NCBI GenBank assembly: GCA_037903355.1 | Contig: JBAJFE010000042.1 | Coordinates: 1,872,001-1,936,000, forward strand | DNA: 64,000 bases | Reading direction: 5' to 3' | Source of the DNA: Trichuris trichiura | Taxonomy: Eukaryota > Nematoda > Enoplea > Trichinellida > Trichuridae | Shown here: in pieces, positions 1 to 14,131 of the stretch | How the letters are laid out: each line of letters opens with the position of its first letter | Position numbering within the stretch: position 1 is the stretch's first letter | Position numbers and translations under genes: made by a program | Notes under the pieces: generated by a model | Told to the model about the DNA's origin: nothing | The model's input: the letters and a program-made list of their open reading frames with translations, nothing else | Database searches by the model: none

Positions 1-370
1 TGTGGTTTTTCTGACATTCAGCAAAACGAAGTAAACTTTCTCTGAGCTGATTGAATATTTAATTTGCATTGGTTAGATTTCTCTAGCTTCATCGGTAAAT
101 CAAATTGTTTGACAGCAAGATTTGGGAGAGCAAAAGTTTCAGAAGGCGAGTCGCCATTCGCAGTAATGTTTTAAGAGTGAATGGTTTATTCGTAATTGAT
201 TACTTTTCTAACTAAAGTTGCTTTTTTCGTATTGCCAACATAAGAAACCGTAAGTTCATACGATCAAATAATGAAGCCTCACTGCAGTACATAAAGTAAT
301 TCTGCCAAAGAGCTAGGATGTGCAGAAAAAGAAAGGGCGTTTTACTCAAGTACATCATTTGCATATAGTT

Positions 371-555
371 TGCGTTTCATGTGCGTGTTTTTTACTACGG
401 AAAAGTACAAAGCGTTTATTTTTACTTGCCAATAAACAGTCATTAGAAGCTTTTGGATCGCTGCATGCTCTGAAAGCTTCGAAGGACTGTTTATTGGTTA
501 GTGAAAATAAACGTTTTGCACCCTTCCGTAGTAAAAACGCGCACATGAAATTCAA
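371..555. repeat. Foldback (inverted-repeat) element, MITE-like
   Basis: Two arms of about 80 bp are near reverse complements of each other around a short centre near position 460. Both arms carry a CAATAAACAGT-type block and a TTACTACGGAA-type block. A half-length copy of the right arm recurs at about 62841-62950, so this is a dispersed element. The open frames on both strands here (320-613 +, 355-555 -) mirror each other and are by-products of the palindrome. Confidence 0.8.
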
Positions 556-3500
556 AAACAGCGCTAAAAAATCATTTGTTTTCGATAGCTTGCGTAGATT
601 AAGGATATTTTAACATAGAGCTAAAATCTATCACTGGGTTTCTCGTAAGCCTAAAATAAGGAACTTTTAAGGCTACATTCTTTGCACATAGTTTAAGTGA
701 AAACTTATACTAATCTATACCTAATAACTACATGGCATGCAAACATTTGCAAGTTTTAACGTTTTGCTATCAAGTCAGCTATAGATAGGCGTGGTACAAG
801 AGAAGCGTATTGAGGATGCTGTACCGGTCAGCTTCACTATTCTAAAATTATGCCTTTGAAGATGCGGCTGGATGAAATCGGGCGTTCGTATGCGGTATGA
901 CAGTTGAATGGCAGCCGCTCAGCTAGCATGCTTTTATTTTGAACTGAAGACGGAAAAGCAGCTGAGTGTTTTGGAAAGCTGCCTGCAACAGCTCCCTACC
1001 TCTCCATGCATCAAATTAGGCGATTAAAACAGCGGCCCTACAAAATAAGCATAACAAATACGGTTTCAGACACGTAGACAGAATCCCTGTCAGCTGTAGA
1101 GTGAAGCGTTATTTAAATAAGCGATTCAAACCAATTTGCAAAGCGACAGGTTGGTTTGCTACGTTGTCGCTCCTTTAAGCGTTTTCTTTTGTTATTCGTT
1201 GCTAAAATAGTTAAAGCACAAATGAGTAAAGTTTCTGAACAGTTCTGCAAGTTTCTGTTCGTCCATTCCATTACGTCATATCAAAGGAATTTAAGGCGAT
1301 GCCTTGCAATATTATTGATAATTTCATTCTTTCTTGTGCTGCTTTTGATCTGCTTGAAAACAACAATTTTATTAGCACTCACAAAAAAGCTTTTCGCGTC
1401 TATCCATGCCTCGCCATCAACCAAATGATATAATGTTGCGCTGCCAATAAATGATTAATAACATATGAAAGATCGAACCTGATCTGAAGTCTCATAAAGA
1501 CTTTGTTTTCGTTCTTATTCAACGTTTATCGTGATTTATATGAAAGGTCATTTACAAAGCATTGAGCTTTTCGGCTGAAAGCATTGCTATTGTTAGTAAT
1601 GCAGTTTTTAGAACATCTAAATGAAAAGTTTCTTTCTCATTTACCGCATGTGTTTGATCACTTAAGCAAGTTTTTATCTGGCTTTATTTTATCTTCACTA
1701 TATTTTTCATAAGCCAATGCATAAGGGTTCAGTCTGCAAAGATGAGGAGACAGGTTGTCTAATAGAAGAAATCCCGCGAAGATTTTAGAATAAAAAAACA
1801 GAAGCGAATGGTGTAATGTAGGTTGTCATCTTAAGGACTGCGAATTCTCGTTTATACAGCCGCTTGTTTAACTAAAAGTAAGGTGGTTCATGTACCTACG
1901 ATTAAGCAAGTGAATCACGCAATTTTACATCTTGTACTGGAGATGGCTGAATGAATGTTTCTCTTTCGAATACAGGGTTCTGTGCAGTGCGGTCATAAAT
2001 TATCATATATCTCATATATCTCAAATTATCTACTGAGTTTACTTAATGAGATAATACAAACAAAGAAATAAAGTCCATTCATATTAAAAACAATCAAATT
2101 TGCACATAAGTAAAGTTTCAGAACAAAACTATCAATGAGGGAACTACACCAACGCATAAAAAAACGACTACGAATGGAACGAGTGTGAAATCAGCGTAGT
2201 ACTTTTTAAAATTTGATGCAATCATTCCATGATTGAAAAGAGTCCTTAGGTAAACAGCGTTGCAAGAAATGACCTTGTCTGAAGAAACTAGTCGTAAAAG
2301 GGATGCCAAATGAGAAAACTTGCAGCAGTTTTTCGCAAGCCCTCGTTATTGGCTTGGAAAAGCTGCCATAAGTAAAACGTTTGCAGTATTAAACCTAGTA
2401 TACTTACTTCTTGTTAAATACATGAAACTGTTATTTCGTAGAAGGGGTACTCTTACCTCGATAGCTGGCATTTCAAGAGATAAAAAAATTTGCAAACCAT
2501 TTTGGTATCTAAGATGCATCAAACGAAAGGAAGGAAAGCCAAAATCAGTTAGAAAACACTGGATTAAAACTGTCCCATTCTGTTCCCATTCGCTTCTGAA
2601 TTTTACCATATTAAAATAGGAAAACAAACAGTAGGAGTCGAGGTTTACTGTTTTTGATTTCGTTAAAATTTTTTATCTTATTCCTCGTAAAAAGTGCGCA
2701 ACCGTTTCATGAAGATCACGGATCTCGCGAATACGGATGTCGTTTCATGAAGATCACAAAATACTTTACTGCCAACATTTGTTACAGATAAAATTGGCAT
2801 AATGTTTACTTTGGAGATCGCATGATTTAGAATTCTTAAAGGAAACCGTAGGTGCCTTTTACGACGGCGCTCGAGAAATTGAAACATTTAAGATGGATAG
2901 CTTAAGACGGCTGCTAACCTGCATTTACTAAAATTCTTTTTCAAGTGGTAACTGTTGCTTCATAAACCTTCCTTTGAAATTTTTTTCAGCCATACAGCTA
3001 TTTGTAGCTTCTGCTTCACTGGCGATTTTGGAATAAATTTCTTGCTCTCATCAAAAATTGAGTACAATCGCCAAAGTTTAGAGGTAGACCATAAGAGCTC
3101 CAGTTTTTTAAGTTCAGCTTAGAAAAAGTTTCACTTTCGGTAAAAGTGTTTCAATTAAAATTCAATTGGAGTTTCTTGTTCTTATTTTTAAAATGCTTGC
3201 TAATGAAAAATGGACTGTGCTACTTTAGTCGGTGTAAAACGAAACGCCAATATTTTATGGACATGCAACAAGTCGTGACTGGTGACCGTCCCAAAAGATT
3301 AGGATTCCCTATTCAATTAAAATTTCTTTTGCAAGTGAAGGCAAATGGACCAATCCGTCTCAGCGTTAGCAAATGTGCGTGACTGCGTTTCCACGCAAAA
3401 ATTACTCAACTCGTCGCACGGACCATTTTTTCTCTTCAAGGCTAACTGATCTTAGGCCAGAGGTAAGCAGTTCAAGGAAAAGCATCGAAGCGGGAAGCAA

Positions 3501-5188
3501 TTTTCGTGCGCACGCTCACGCCAGCTTGGATGTCTCACCGCGAAAAGCAGTGTAACTTTGTCTTCTTCTAGCAAAGGGGTTCTTGCTTTCATATTTTCGT
3601 GCGAGCTGCCCCGGGATGCACTGAGCTTGACAAAGCCGTTGTAAAACTAGCACCTTTAAACGGTCATGGAAACAGCCACCATAAGTTCGTGATCACCAAA
3701 ACGACATCAGCCAAAAATGTCTTATCTTTCCCCTATAACTCATTCAGTGCGACTGCAGGTAAAAATGTGCTGTTCTGTATGAGACATTTCGTCGCACTGT
3801 TTAACAGAAACTTAACAAAAAGTAGTTATCAACTAGTAACAGGACTAACAATAAGTCATATTATAGTTTTTTGTCTAGTTGTCCTCCTAATAGTTATGCC
3901 ATATTCTCCGTGGATAGATAGTGCTTCAGAAACCGTTCAACACGACAAAATCCTATGGAGACACTAATTTGTCATTCATACTGCTTTAAGTATCCATTAT
4001 CAGCGTAGCACCTTAATTGCATTTGAGGTGTCAGCCTGCTTAACGCTTGCGTCAGCGCGAGACAACACTGCTTGCACCACGTTGCTGATAACGGTTCGTT
4101 TAGTTTAAGGATTCATTCTCCTGGCAAATTGACATGAGCAGCATTTCAAAAGAAATAGGTGTTTCCGTTGAAGCGCAGTCAGCAAAAGGGCAAGAACTTC
4201 AGATTGAAGGAAAAGCTGCGTGGTGATATTGAACTGTGGTCTTCATTGATTGTAACGTGCCACGGCGAACATCCACACATTTTAATGAAGCATTATGCAT
4301 GGCATTAACGCTTTCTGATATACCTAGCGTGCACCTTTGGCTGCGGCGCAACGTCATCCTCAGAAGTTACGGCCATCCCTTATTACGTGAGTGAATACTT
4401 TCAAAAATTAAATAATCCTTCTCTCTTCCGTTCACCGGACTGTTAAGCTGGTTACTCAACGTATGGTAACAGGCTAAGCATAGTGCTCTACCTCTTTATG
4501 TAAGGGCAGTCCGATCAACGCGCTCTTGGCTTAATCTTTCATTAGCATGATTCTCTGTGCTGCTTACAACGGTGAATGGCACAGTTGTACGTGCTTATAT
4601 GCAGAAAAACTTACTAGTTAGAGATAGAAAATATTTTCTAGTATTGAATTAAAACAGTTCTGAGTTCATGCATGAAAGTCAATTTTACTGTTACAGCTCA
4701 TAAAATGAAGTGCGCATTTTATTATTGGATAGAACTAGTACCGATGCTACAGGTTTCGCTGAGGTGATCTCCCTCAGAAACTTTGTTCCCGTCTCAATTA
4801 GCACACTAAAGCGGTTAAGTTTCTTTCATACTGTGGATGCGTGCTCAACTGTGAAAATTCCAGTCGAGTCTCATTAAGAAGTTCAAAGGTGCATGCGCGC
4901 GGACAGCGCCTATAGCAGCGTTGAAGGCGTACCTCAACTTCCAGATCAGTTGTTCAGTGCAAATTTTCATTAAGTTAACGCACCTTTTCCATTGGTCTTT
5001 GCAAACAGTGACGTCATCCGCTATTAAGGCCAAACGAATCACATCGAGTTGACGAAGCGCCTTCTACTATTACTACAAGTGAGCCTGACCACTAGTCGTT
5101 ACTTTCCTATCCCACTGAGCTGCTCACCCGGGCAGACCACAGTGATCCAGTTCTGACTATTGCAAGCTTGCTTGCTGCTGAAGAATCT
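556..5188. other. Intergenic, no supported gene
   Basis: Open frames here are short, mostly lack an ATG and match no family I recognise. The longest (3599-3967 +, 122 codons) starts at GTG and contains one hydrophobic stretch near its C-terminal end; it could be an exon but has no supporting partner. A 16-bp direct repeat (CGTTTCATGAAGATCAC type) occurs near 2702 and 2741. Confidence 0.5.
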
Positions 5189-5604
5189 ATGATGGCAACT
5201 TACACATCTCACTCGCTTCGATCAGTTCTAATATTGAGTATTTGGCTTTCCGTAGAAATTCAACGTGGGTCTGCTGATTCTACAAAACCTTCACAGAATA
5301 TACAATCATGGAATGCAGCTGATCAGTTCCTGCGAAATCACAGTCCAAGTACAATGCGCATGTTCCGTAGAAACGAGTATAGAGAAGACTCAGACGGAGC
5401 GCCGGATTACTACGAGCTGTTAAAAAGGAAGTTCTACGCGTGGGCTGGTAAAAGAAGTTCAGCGCCTCGCTTTTATCAGTGGGCTGGCAAAAGAAATGAC
5501 GATGTTTCTGATGAAAAAGTCAGGCGAAAATTCTACGCATGGGCAGGTAAACTTATCGTTACGCGAATTTCCCGTCATGTTCAAATTTTAATTTTTCAGG
5601 CTGA
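5189..5604 (+). CDS. nlp-43: FYAWA-amide neuropeptide precursor (NLP-43 / kinin-like)
   Basis: This gene encodes a secreted prepropeptide of about 120 residues. The chosen start is the first ATG of an ATG-ATG pair; it is followed by a hydrophobic signal peptide (SVLILSIWLSV). Three amidated peptides are visible. The first is KFYAWA-Gly between KR sites. The second is SSAPRFYQWA-Gly between KR sites. The third is KFYAWA-Gly after RR. Exon 1 is 5189-5546, a 53-bp intron with GTAAAC donor and TTTTTCAG acceptor spans 5547-5599, and exon 2 (5600-5604) only completes a Gly codon and adds TGA. The third peptide therefore ends the protein on its amide-donor glycine with no basic site after it. Known family: nematode NLP-43 peptides end in FYAWA-amide; the F-x-x-W-x-amide pattern also resembles arthropod and molluscan kinins. 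The family assignment is strong; the symbol is from memory of the peptide sequence. Confidence 0.88.
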
Positions 5605-8600
5605 TGCGTCAAACAGTTTTCATAAGAGTTGCTCGAGCATCAGGCTCACCTCGGTATTCCCCTGAGGCTCTGCATTAAATCATTAATCATTTTTGTCCAT
5701 TTGCACTTTTATTTGGCAACAGCATGAGAGTTTACTTTTTTGTTTGAAATTTGCGATTGTTTCGCTGATTCGAGTATGAATTCGATGTGTTAAAAAAGTG
5801 GCTAAGCTCGTTTTGCATCTATTCTACCAGTCGGATAATCTGCATTCTGAATGCTGCTTCATTAAAAGCATTTTTTCTGAACCTACAATTATTTTACATT
5901 GCAACCTTTTTACACAGCTGAAGAAGTTTAGGGTTTAAGATGGCACTTTTAAAGTACTCATGTCTGCTAAGGAAACGACAAAGTTTAGAGTTGGTAACTA
6001 CTGCTTTCACATTGATTTGGCTGATCATTACTTGCGTTCATAAATGAAAAAACCTTTCAGAAAGCTAGCTGTACTTCCAACTTATTTTTTTCTATGGTCA
6101 GCGAAGTGTTAAGAAAATGGAGAAAGCTAAACCTTTGCTTTATGTTTTATATTCTATGCTTAGCAACTGTAACTAGCGCTTTACGCAGCTTAAAACAGCA
6201 GTGGACCATTTAGAGGTGGACTAAGCCATTAATGCACAGCATGTAGCTCCTGAGAACATACGTATCCTATGGCGAATTTCGAATGACTTGCGAACTTTTA
6301 TTCCTTTCTTGAACAGGCAGCCGTACAAATTGCCAACGCGACACCCATCAAGCAAGCAAGCTCTAATCTGCTGCAAGCCAACTGTTAATATACTAGGTGG
6401 TTTGGCGCGGCAATAATCAAATCTGTAAGGTTAGACGAAGATAATTATTGCACAGCACGAGGGACTGCTGCTTACGGAACAGTTGGGAAGGAGCGGGAAC
6501 GCGGCAACATTATCAAAATTGAAATGAGCTATTTTTCCTCCCCCTTTGGCCGTGATTATTGATTGTCAAGTATTTCATGAGTACGCAAACTGCTACTCTA
6601 ATTATGGCAGCGAAATTTCAAAATAGGTAAAACTAAAATGGAACAGACGATTAGCTGTGTGCGAACTCGACATTTATTGGCGGCTATCCAAACCTATCAT
6701 AAGATATTCTTTCATTGATCATGAAAATTACAAGAGAACCAATGCATGATTGGGTCTGCGGTTAAGTCTCAAGGCTATACTGGTTTAACAAAGAGTCCTG
6801 AAGGTAGGAGCATCTAATATATTTAGCGAATGACGTAGCTTATCTGTTGCAAAAACGTTTTGCTATGAATTTTGAAGTTTCTGAAGCGTTTCTGCGAGAT
6901 ATACCCGCGTATGAATTGCTTTCCAACTTCCATCAACAGTCTGACCTTGGGCTATAACTTTAGCTTTTCACTTTAAGAGAAAAAGAAAGGATAACTGTAT
7001 TCCATGCAGAACAAGTACCTCCGTCAAGCTCTAAGAGGCCTTCCCAAAATGTGACCCGCGCATTTGCAAAGTGTCAAATATTTTCGGTTTTGACCAAAGC
7101 TTAACACGTTCTCAGTCATGTTAATGATTTTCTTACCTCCATGCCAATTTGAAACTTTGCAATGAAAACTTGAATGCAAAAGAAGGTTTAGGTTTCGACT
7201 GCTCAGCGAACTTGGAATAAAGTATTCCTAAAGTGGAAGAGACAGGCACATAAAGTAGACTAGATTCAAAAAGCGACACAGATTTTCTAATCTTGTTTTT
7301 TTCATCTTTAGCCGTCTTATAAATTATTAATGGATATGAACAAAGTACCGTCTGTTACGAGCAGTATCTGTTAACTTAACTCAGTGCAGCCTGATGTTCT
7401 AGATGTGTTAGTTATGACGTGCCTGCTTATACTGTGAAGAGTTGGAGAGCTTTCAGCATAGGTGTCGACAAACTTAAAGACGAGACAAGACCTGTCCTGA
7501 AAACTCCGCAATTCTCAGCAGAACAAATGGATATATCGCAAGTAACATATCTTAAAAATGAAAATCCATACCCAGTTTAAAAAAACATCCTACATTTTAC
7601 GACGTAGAGCTCATTATGCTAGAGGCATAAGAAATGCAGCAATAAGGTCATAACAGCTATCCTAAAGGTTTAAGGCAGTATAGATATCCATTTTAGTACG
7701 TGAGCAGTTAGAATCCTTATCAAATTCAAAGAACATAAGCACCTGAGAAAGAAGGCCCAAAAGTCCCAACAGTTGAGAACTAAATCTTAGAGTAATTGAA
7801 GCTTGTTCAAGTTACTGGCCTCAATCCAACTCTGCGCACTTTATTTTCACCGTTCAACATATGTGCCCCACCTTTCTGGTTGAACAGGGCGATTGCGGGT
7901 AATGCAACCGGTGAAGTTCCTATCCAGAGAGCAGTAGTTGGAACAGGCACTACGTTCGAACATAAACTGAAATTAAAATAATTTAACTTCATTGGAATTG
8001 TAGCGTTTTAGCTACTTTTTAAATTTTGTTAGTACTATGCGCAGAAATGAGAGTGCTTAGAAGTAGAGATATTGCTGGCTTGTGATCTGTACGCAATAAC
8101 GTTTTTGCATGTTCCGTACGAAGTCTTCATTATCGCTTTCTTTATTGCAGTGCAAGAGGGTGGAGATTATTTAACTGTGTACAAGAAGAATCCATGAAGG
8201 TTCAGTTCCATTCGTTTCGTCATTAATAAAAGAATTAGACGACTACTGAAAGCAGGAAGTTCAGATATGCTGATGAAATGCTGCTGTGTAATGCTTGAAG
8301 TACCATTGGCGTGACAGAGCTCTCAATCAGCACTTAGCGCGACTCAGTTCGCCTGTCGAGCATGCCTTTTGCAATTCATGAATGTTTTCTCAGGCTTCAC
8401 ATGGCTGTCATTATGATCAAGTCAAATGCGTTGATACTGTCACAGATTAAGTTCCCTGGTACAGCTTTTCAACAGGTTAGCAGGCAGTGACGATAGTATA
8501 GCGGCATTCTGCTGGTTGGGCCAATATAGCTAGCTATATTGGCTGAAATGGTTTACTTATATTTTATGTCTAATGCACATTAAACAGTTTGAGCCAGAAA

Positions 8601-11600
8601 TTATCAAGCAAAACATTAAAGTCTCCCAAGTGTGCTTATAGTGGAAAGCCTTCGAAGTCCTCATACCGAGCTGCCAAGCGCCATATAATGGCATGACTGT
8701 CGCCGTGTTCTCCCGAATATAGGCATTCATCTTCATATCTTACAGCAAAGAAAAAAAGTTGGGAAACACACGTAAAAACTATATTAACATTGCTCGCATT
8801 TTCATTAGCAACTCATTTTCACTTCCCCTTTTAGGTGGTAATTGATCAGAAATCCATTGATGGGAAATTTGTTTTTAAAATAAGGAAAGCGTTTATTGCC
8901 AAGGCGAGTAAGCTGTTTCTAACAATGAAACACGACTAAGTAGCACGATTATGAAATATTAATATTGATCCAAGTGATCGATAGAAAGCAAATGTCACAT
9001 GAACCGACAAACTTGCATGACTGCCAGTTTCCTGCCAGGTGTACCATAGTTTAGCTGCAATGACCAACGGAACGTTTATCGGCAGCTGCCAAAATAACAA
9101 GTAAAAATCCCTTCTCATTAGTGCAAATGGCGCCAAGAGTTCAGTCCTGTTTGGTAGTGCTGATAGCAATGAAAGCTCTATTCGCCAAAGAAAAAAATAC
9201 TCATTTAGCTTTCTCAGTTGGCCATCTAACGTCATTTGCGTATCATCCAGTTCAGCGGACGCATTGCAGCACGCGGCGAACGAAGTCTGTGCCCTTAGCT
9301 GCAGCACTTTCTTCGATGAAACAAGACAAGAAAACTTTGCGTGCATTTTCTCTTCATAACAAACAGCATCGTCTCTGCGGCCAGTATTATCAAAATGGAG
9401 TATCTGCCTGGAGACAAGAAATTAAACTTCAGCTAGTAAAGAATTGCAATTTATAATTTCAAAATAAAGGCGACACTGAAGCTTGTCGAAGGCTGGGCTT
9501 ATTCTGACCGGTCGTTGATCAAAATTCAGATTGTTAATCAATGTTTGGGCGTTCATTTCAACAGTTAGCTTCCACGATTAATAATGCATTCTAGAAATTT
9601 TCATTCGTCGAATTATGCCAATAATACCTAAAGCAAACGCTTCTAACTTTGAAATGAGGCATTGACAATTTATCCTGCTGACTATCGGAAGTGATAAAAG
9701 ATCAAAAATTTCTAGTTTCAGAAGAATCAATAGCTGGGTAATTTCCTTATAGATGTGCACAAACAATTTTTCGTTTTTACTCAAAGGTTTTCTTAGTTTC
9801 AGATTAATAATGGGGTAGTTGCATTGTGGGGAAAGATAAGTCAGATTCAAGCTGAAGAAGCCGAGAAGTTTTGAAGCGAAAAAAAGGGACAACTGAAATC
9901 GTGAACTAACATAGCTAATTTCAAAGCACTTTTTCTTTTAGTTCATTTAGCTCGATAGTTCACTCTGTATGTCAATCCAGGTGACATGGTTATTGTTTAC
10001 ACAATTCAAAGTTGTTTCCGTTATTTGTTGAGCGAACAGTTCAGAGACTGTGCGAAGAGGTGAACGCCATGTAAAACACTTAAATTATCTTATTCCAATG
10101 GGGAGATGTTGCGTTTTTCTTAAGACTGAAAGCAGTGATGAAATTATGCACAGAGGCAAAGAATACTATACAAGGAACCTTACCGCCATCCAAAGCTGGT
10201 TGAGACTCTGATGGAACAACTGAAAGGATGAAAATTAATGCTGAAGTTAAATTAATCACAGAAATCACAAACTTTGAACAGCAAGCTAAATGTTTGGATT
10301 TGACTCAATTCACTTAAACTGTGCCCAAAAAAATCATGCCGAAAGATTATGGTTTGAAATGAATGGACCAAAGTAAATTTCATTGGCCAACTGGAAGAGA
10401 TTAAAACGTGATAGAAGCTGACATACTCTGAGAACTTTAGGAAAACTGCATTTTTCCAAGAATTGATCCTTGCCAAACGACTACGGACAGCTGGAACGGC
10501 TGGATTTGGTAATCGTCAAAATAAGTTCATTTAGCCGTTCGTTCACGCAAGCAATTTGTAATTGACACCTTAATGAAGGGAGTGCATTACCACTTCAGGG
10601 AAGGCAGCATTTGAGCAAATGAATAAAAAGTACACTGAAGGGAATCGCAATTTTCAACTCAAACTTGCTCAGTTGAGCAGAACACTTTGGGATCTGCGTT
10701 ATAGCTTCTTTTCATTACATATAACTAAACTGGAGGACTTAGACGCGCACCTCAGGGCACAGTTAGAATTGGGGGAAATGCGTTCATGGAACTCCTCTGC
10801 GCATTTCGTTTTCGCGATGACGTCATTTAGTTGAATATACCAGGAGATTACGTTCAGCGTTACCGATTGACTGTTAAACAATGATAACAGCAATTCGCTA
10901 TGCTGAAGTAATTGGCATCAGAAACGTTCGTATTATATAGTCAATAAATGTTAAACGGAAATTTTTCAGCGTGAACAAATTAGTTCCATTGAATAAAAAA
11001 GTAAAAAATAGCGCTTTAGCTGCGTACGCTCGTAAACTGAAATGGTTTTAGGCCAAATCTTTGGGACCCAGTAGCAAACAACGATTGTTTAAATGACGAA
11101 ATTTGTTCTTCAGAGCTTAATTATACAGTTAAACTGATGTGGAAGTTCATCAATGGAAAAATTTAAAAAATAGATAACCAGCTTATCAGGATGAAGCAGT
11201 CGATTCTAAAGACATAATGCAGAAACAATCGACAAGGCTGTTTGTTCAAAGAAATGCAACCATTTTCACATTGCGTTTTTTTGTTTTGCTCGGCAACCAT
11301 AGCCGACAGATAAAATTAACTTTCCAGCCAAACCGCCAGCGGTGTAACGATCCGCTAGGTGGCCACATAAGTGAAACTGGTTATTGCCATTTAAGATGTG
11401 ATACCTTTTGTACTTCGTTAATGGTTTATTCATTGATCATGAACTTCTAAGATTAAAAAGCTATTGATCACACAGCTGTGTACAGTTAATTGAATACTTT
11501 CAGCCCAATTACAAGTCTAGTCCACCAGTTAAGCAAGAAAATATATTATCTTGCTCATGAATGCAAAGCAAGTTAATGTCGCAAGAAGTACAAGACTGTA

Positions 11601-14130
11601 AATTAATTGTAACAATTCCACCCGTCATCCAACTGAATATGCGACGCTTATGTTAAAAATAGGGAACCTAAGTCGGATAGCCTTTCCCTGCTAGGATAAG
11701 GTGGCTTCGCCGTAATAGCCATATGAACAATCCACCGCGGTTAATGGTACATGTTTGCAGTTGTAAGCAGTCAAACTGGCATTCCCAGTCATAAATTTAC
11801 AGCCTCAGAATACTATCGCATAACTGTTCATTTCCTATTATTTATAAACATGAGAAGCTTAGTTAAAGTTCAAAAAATTCATGCTCTGTTTCTGCAGGCA
11901 GCACAGAGGTTGATGCTGATACAAGGATGATTCTGAGAAGCTGTTTTCTAATCTGAAATCAGGCAAACTGGTTGCTTCCGTAAACAACCGTGAAAACCTA
12001 CGCATCCCATTACAAAATCTTGCATCCGTGGTGCAACATATTTCATTGACGGATTGATTATCATGACTGAGAGGCCATCTTCAGTGTTTAGCATTGTGAT
12101 GTACACTAAAATGTGAAGAAGAAATAGCCCAAATGATTCGCTTTATTTCGCATGAGTAAGGCTTAATTAACAAGGATGACCGTACTTTGCTTGATATCTT
12201 AACGCAGACATTACCGCTGTAACTTTAGAGCGATATTTCGTCAAATATGAGCCACTGTGCCTGCAATAACATGACGACATGAAACCATATCTAATTACTA
12301 ATAAAAGTCGTAAATTGCTCAGCCAGACGTATTTGCGCTAATGACTGGGCGCGCAGACAAAACACGTAAAGCGGGAACACATTTTGGGATGTACAGTGCC
12401 ATCGTGCAAATTTTAATTTGCGCAGAGGTATAGTAAATGGTAATGCAACCGCTTCCAAGGAAAATGCTCTTCATTAAGGTATCACCTGAGTACGGTACAC
12501 AAAAAATTTGCCACCTTCTTCATTCTTGGTCAGGGTCAACTAGTAGGACCCAATGGATCGCTTCAGTATGCTTCATGCAATGGCTCGGCAGTGTGATACC
12601 CATTTTTTACATGTCAGCACCCCAAGGAAAACCTCTCGACACCCCAAGGAAAACCTCTCACTTAATACGAATGGATTTAACCTTATTACTGCTTGGATGA
12701 CCTTGCTTGAATGATTAGTTTCATGTGGTTTCTGTTTAGATAATACTAATGCTAATGGAATTGGCTTAGAACAAAAAGACAATCTCATTCGCATACTGTG
12801 TAGGAGAATGCTCTGAGCGTTGCTGTGCAAAATTACTGCATTATAAAAGCAACAAATGTGAGCGACGACTCATCAGTAATTATTTTGGGAAATGATAAGT
12901 AATCGTTATAATGCGTGAAAGGCTCTGTTTAACGACTGTCGTTTCCTCATCATTTAATAAACGGATTAACCTCCTCAATGTATTATCCTTCTATCATCAT
13001 TCAATAAGAGTAGGCAACTGAGATCTGACTGCTGTCAGTGTGCATCTTTTCGAAATAGATAACACAGCAGTCTTCGTTAAATCGAACCAACTTCAAGAAA
13101 ATGTAAATTAATTAGTTATTAGTCGCACAAAGTTACTTTAAACGATAAGATGAAAGTACAACTTATAGTAAAAGCTCGATTATCCAAGCAGTTCTTGCAC
13201 AATGGCAGCTCAAAGAACGAAAAATCAGAATAAAAAAGGCTTAAAACTTCTTGTGGAAAAGTACAGTAAACACCGATTAAATGGGCCATTTTAACCCAGG
13301 AAGCAGTCAAAAAAGCCTGCGTGACTGGCTTCATCTTCAGAACTAAATGGACGGCGACGAGTTATGGATTGTAAACTACTAGAAACATTTATAACAACAA
13401 AGAACGTTATATGAAAAAACGGGTTAAAAGCCGTAAACGTTTTTTCAAAAAGTAAACAATTAGCGAATTACGACCGCTACCTATTAATCCGTGTTCTTGA
13501 ACGCTTGGAAAAGTTAGTATTGCCCTATTATAATAACGTTCATAGGATACAGTTGAATAAAAGGGAGATTTTAGCAAAGCTCACAACTAGTGAGGCATGA
13601 ATAAAAATGTTACAGCCCAACTCATGCTTGTTTGTTTACACCGATTGATATTAACAACAGCAAGGAACATTCTTAACGAAAGAAAAGAGGTGGAAAAGCA
13701 CGATAAATTTTTTAGCAAACAATTGGTTCACAATTCAAGAATAACAGAGCAATATTGTTCCGTTTCTAAGAAATCTTAAGCGTTTTGTTCTTCTGCTGCG
13801 AACAGCTCAAATAATCAACAATTCGCTACATTAATGTTAGCACAGATCAGTCAGTCATGCAATGCAGGTACTCGAGGCCCTTCCCACCCACGTAAAATAT
13901 AGCTATTATGCCTGTTCTTGGAAACGAAATTTTCTCAATAAGTTATCATTGATTCAGCAGTTTGGAACGTTTATAATTCCTTATGAATTGACAGTGCCTT
14001 TGGTTTTTGAAGACGAAGCTTTCGCCAGGAATTTATTGAATTTGCGTGCGAAATTGTTATTTGTCCTCTCACATCACGAATATCAACGAACTTTAACACA
14101 AGAATGAAACAGCAAAGTATACTATTTCAC
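5605..14130. other. Long intergenic stretch without a supported gene
   Basis: No open frame here shows a recognisable domain. Opposing frames at 8936-9346 (-) and 9121-9456 (+) cover the same bases. On the minus strand, a hydrophobic stretch at about 10262-10187 ends at a good GTAAGG donor, and a 104-codon frame without ATG lies at 9578-9892. These could be exons of a small secreted protein, but the join is not decidable. A 24-bp perfect palindrome sits at 8520-8543 and a two-copy 20-bp tandem repeat near 12610-12660. Confidence 0.5.
8520..8543. repeat. Perfect 24-bp palindrome
   Basis: The segment GCCAATATAGC followed by its exact mirror TAGCTATATTGGC reads the same on both strands for 24 bases. 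No gene lies nearby, so its meaning is unknown. Confidence 0.9.
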
Positions 14131-14131
14131 C

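Noticed and set aside
320..613. 97-codon plus frame and 66-codon minus frame
   Set aside because: Both are mirror readings of the foldback element at 371-555.
1156..1428. 90-codon frame with a hydrophobic stretch
   Set aside because: It lacks an ATG and splice partners; in AT-rich DNA such hydrophobic runs are common.
8936..9456. Opposing frames of 136 and 111 codons
   Set aside because: Neither shows a domain, and they overlap on opposite strands without a splice context favouring one.
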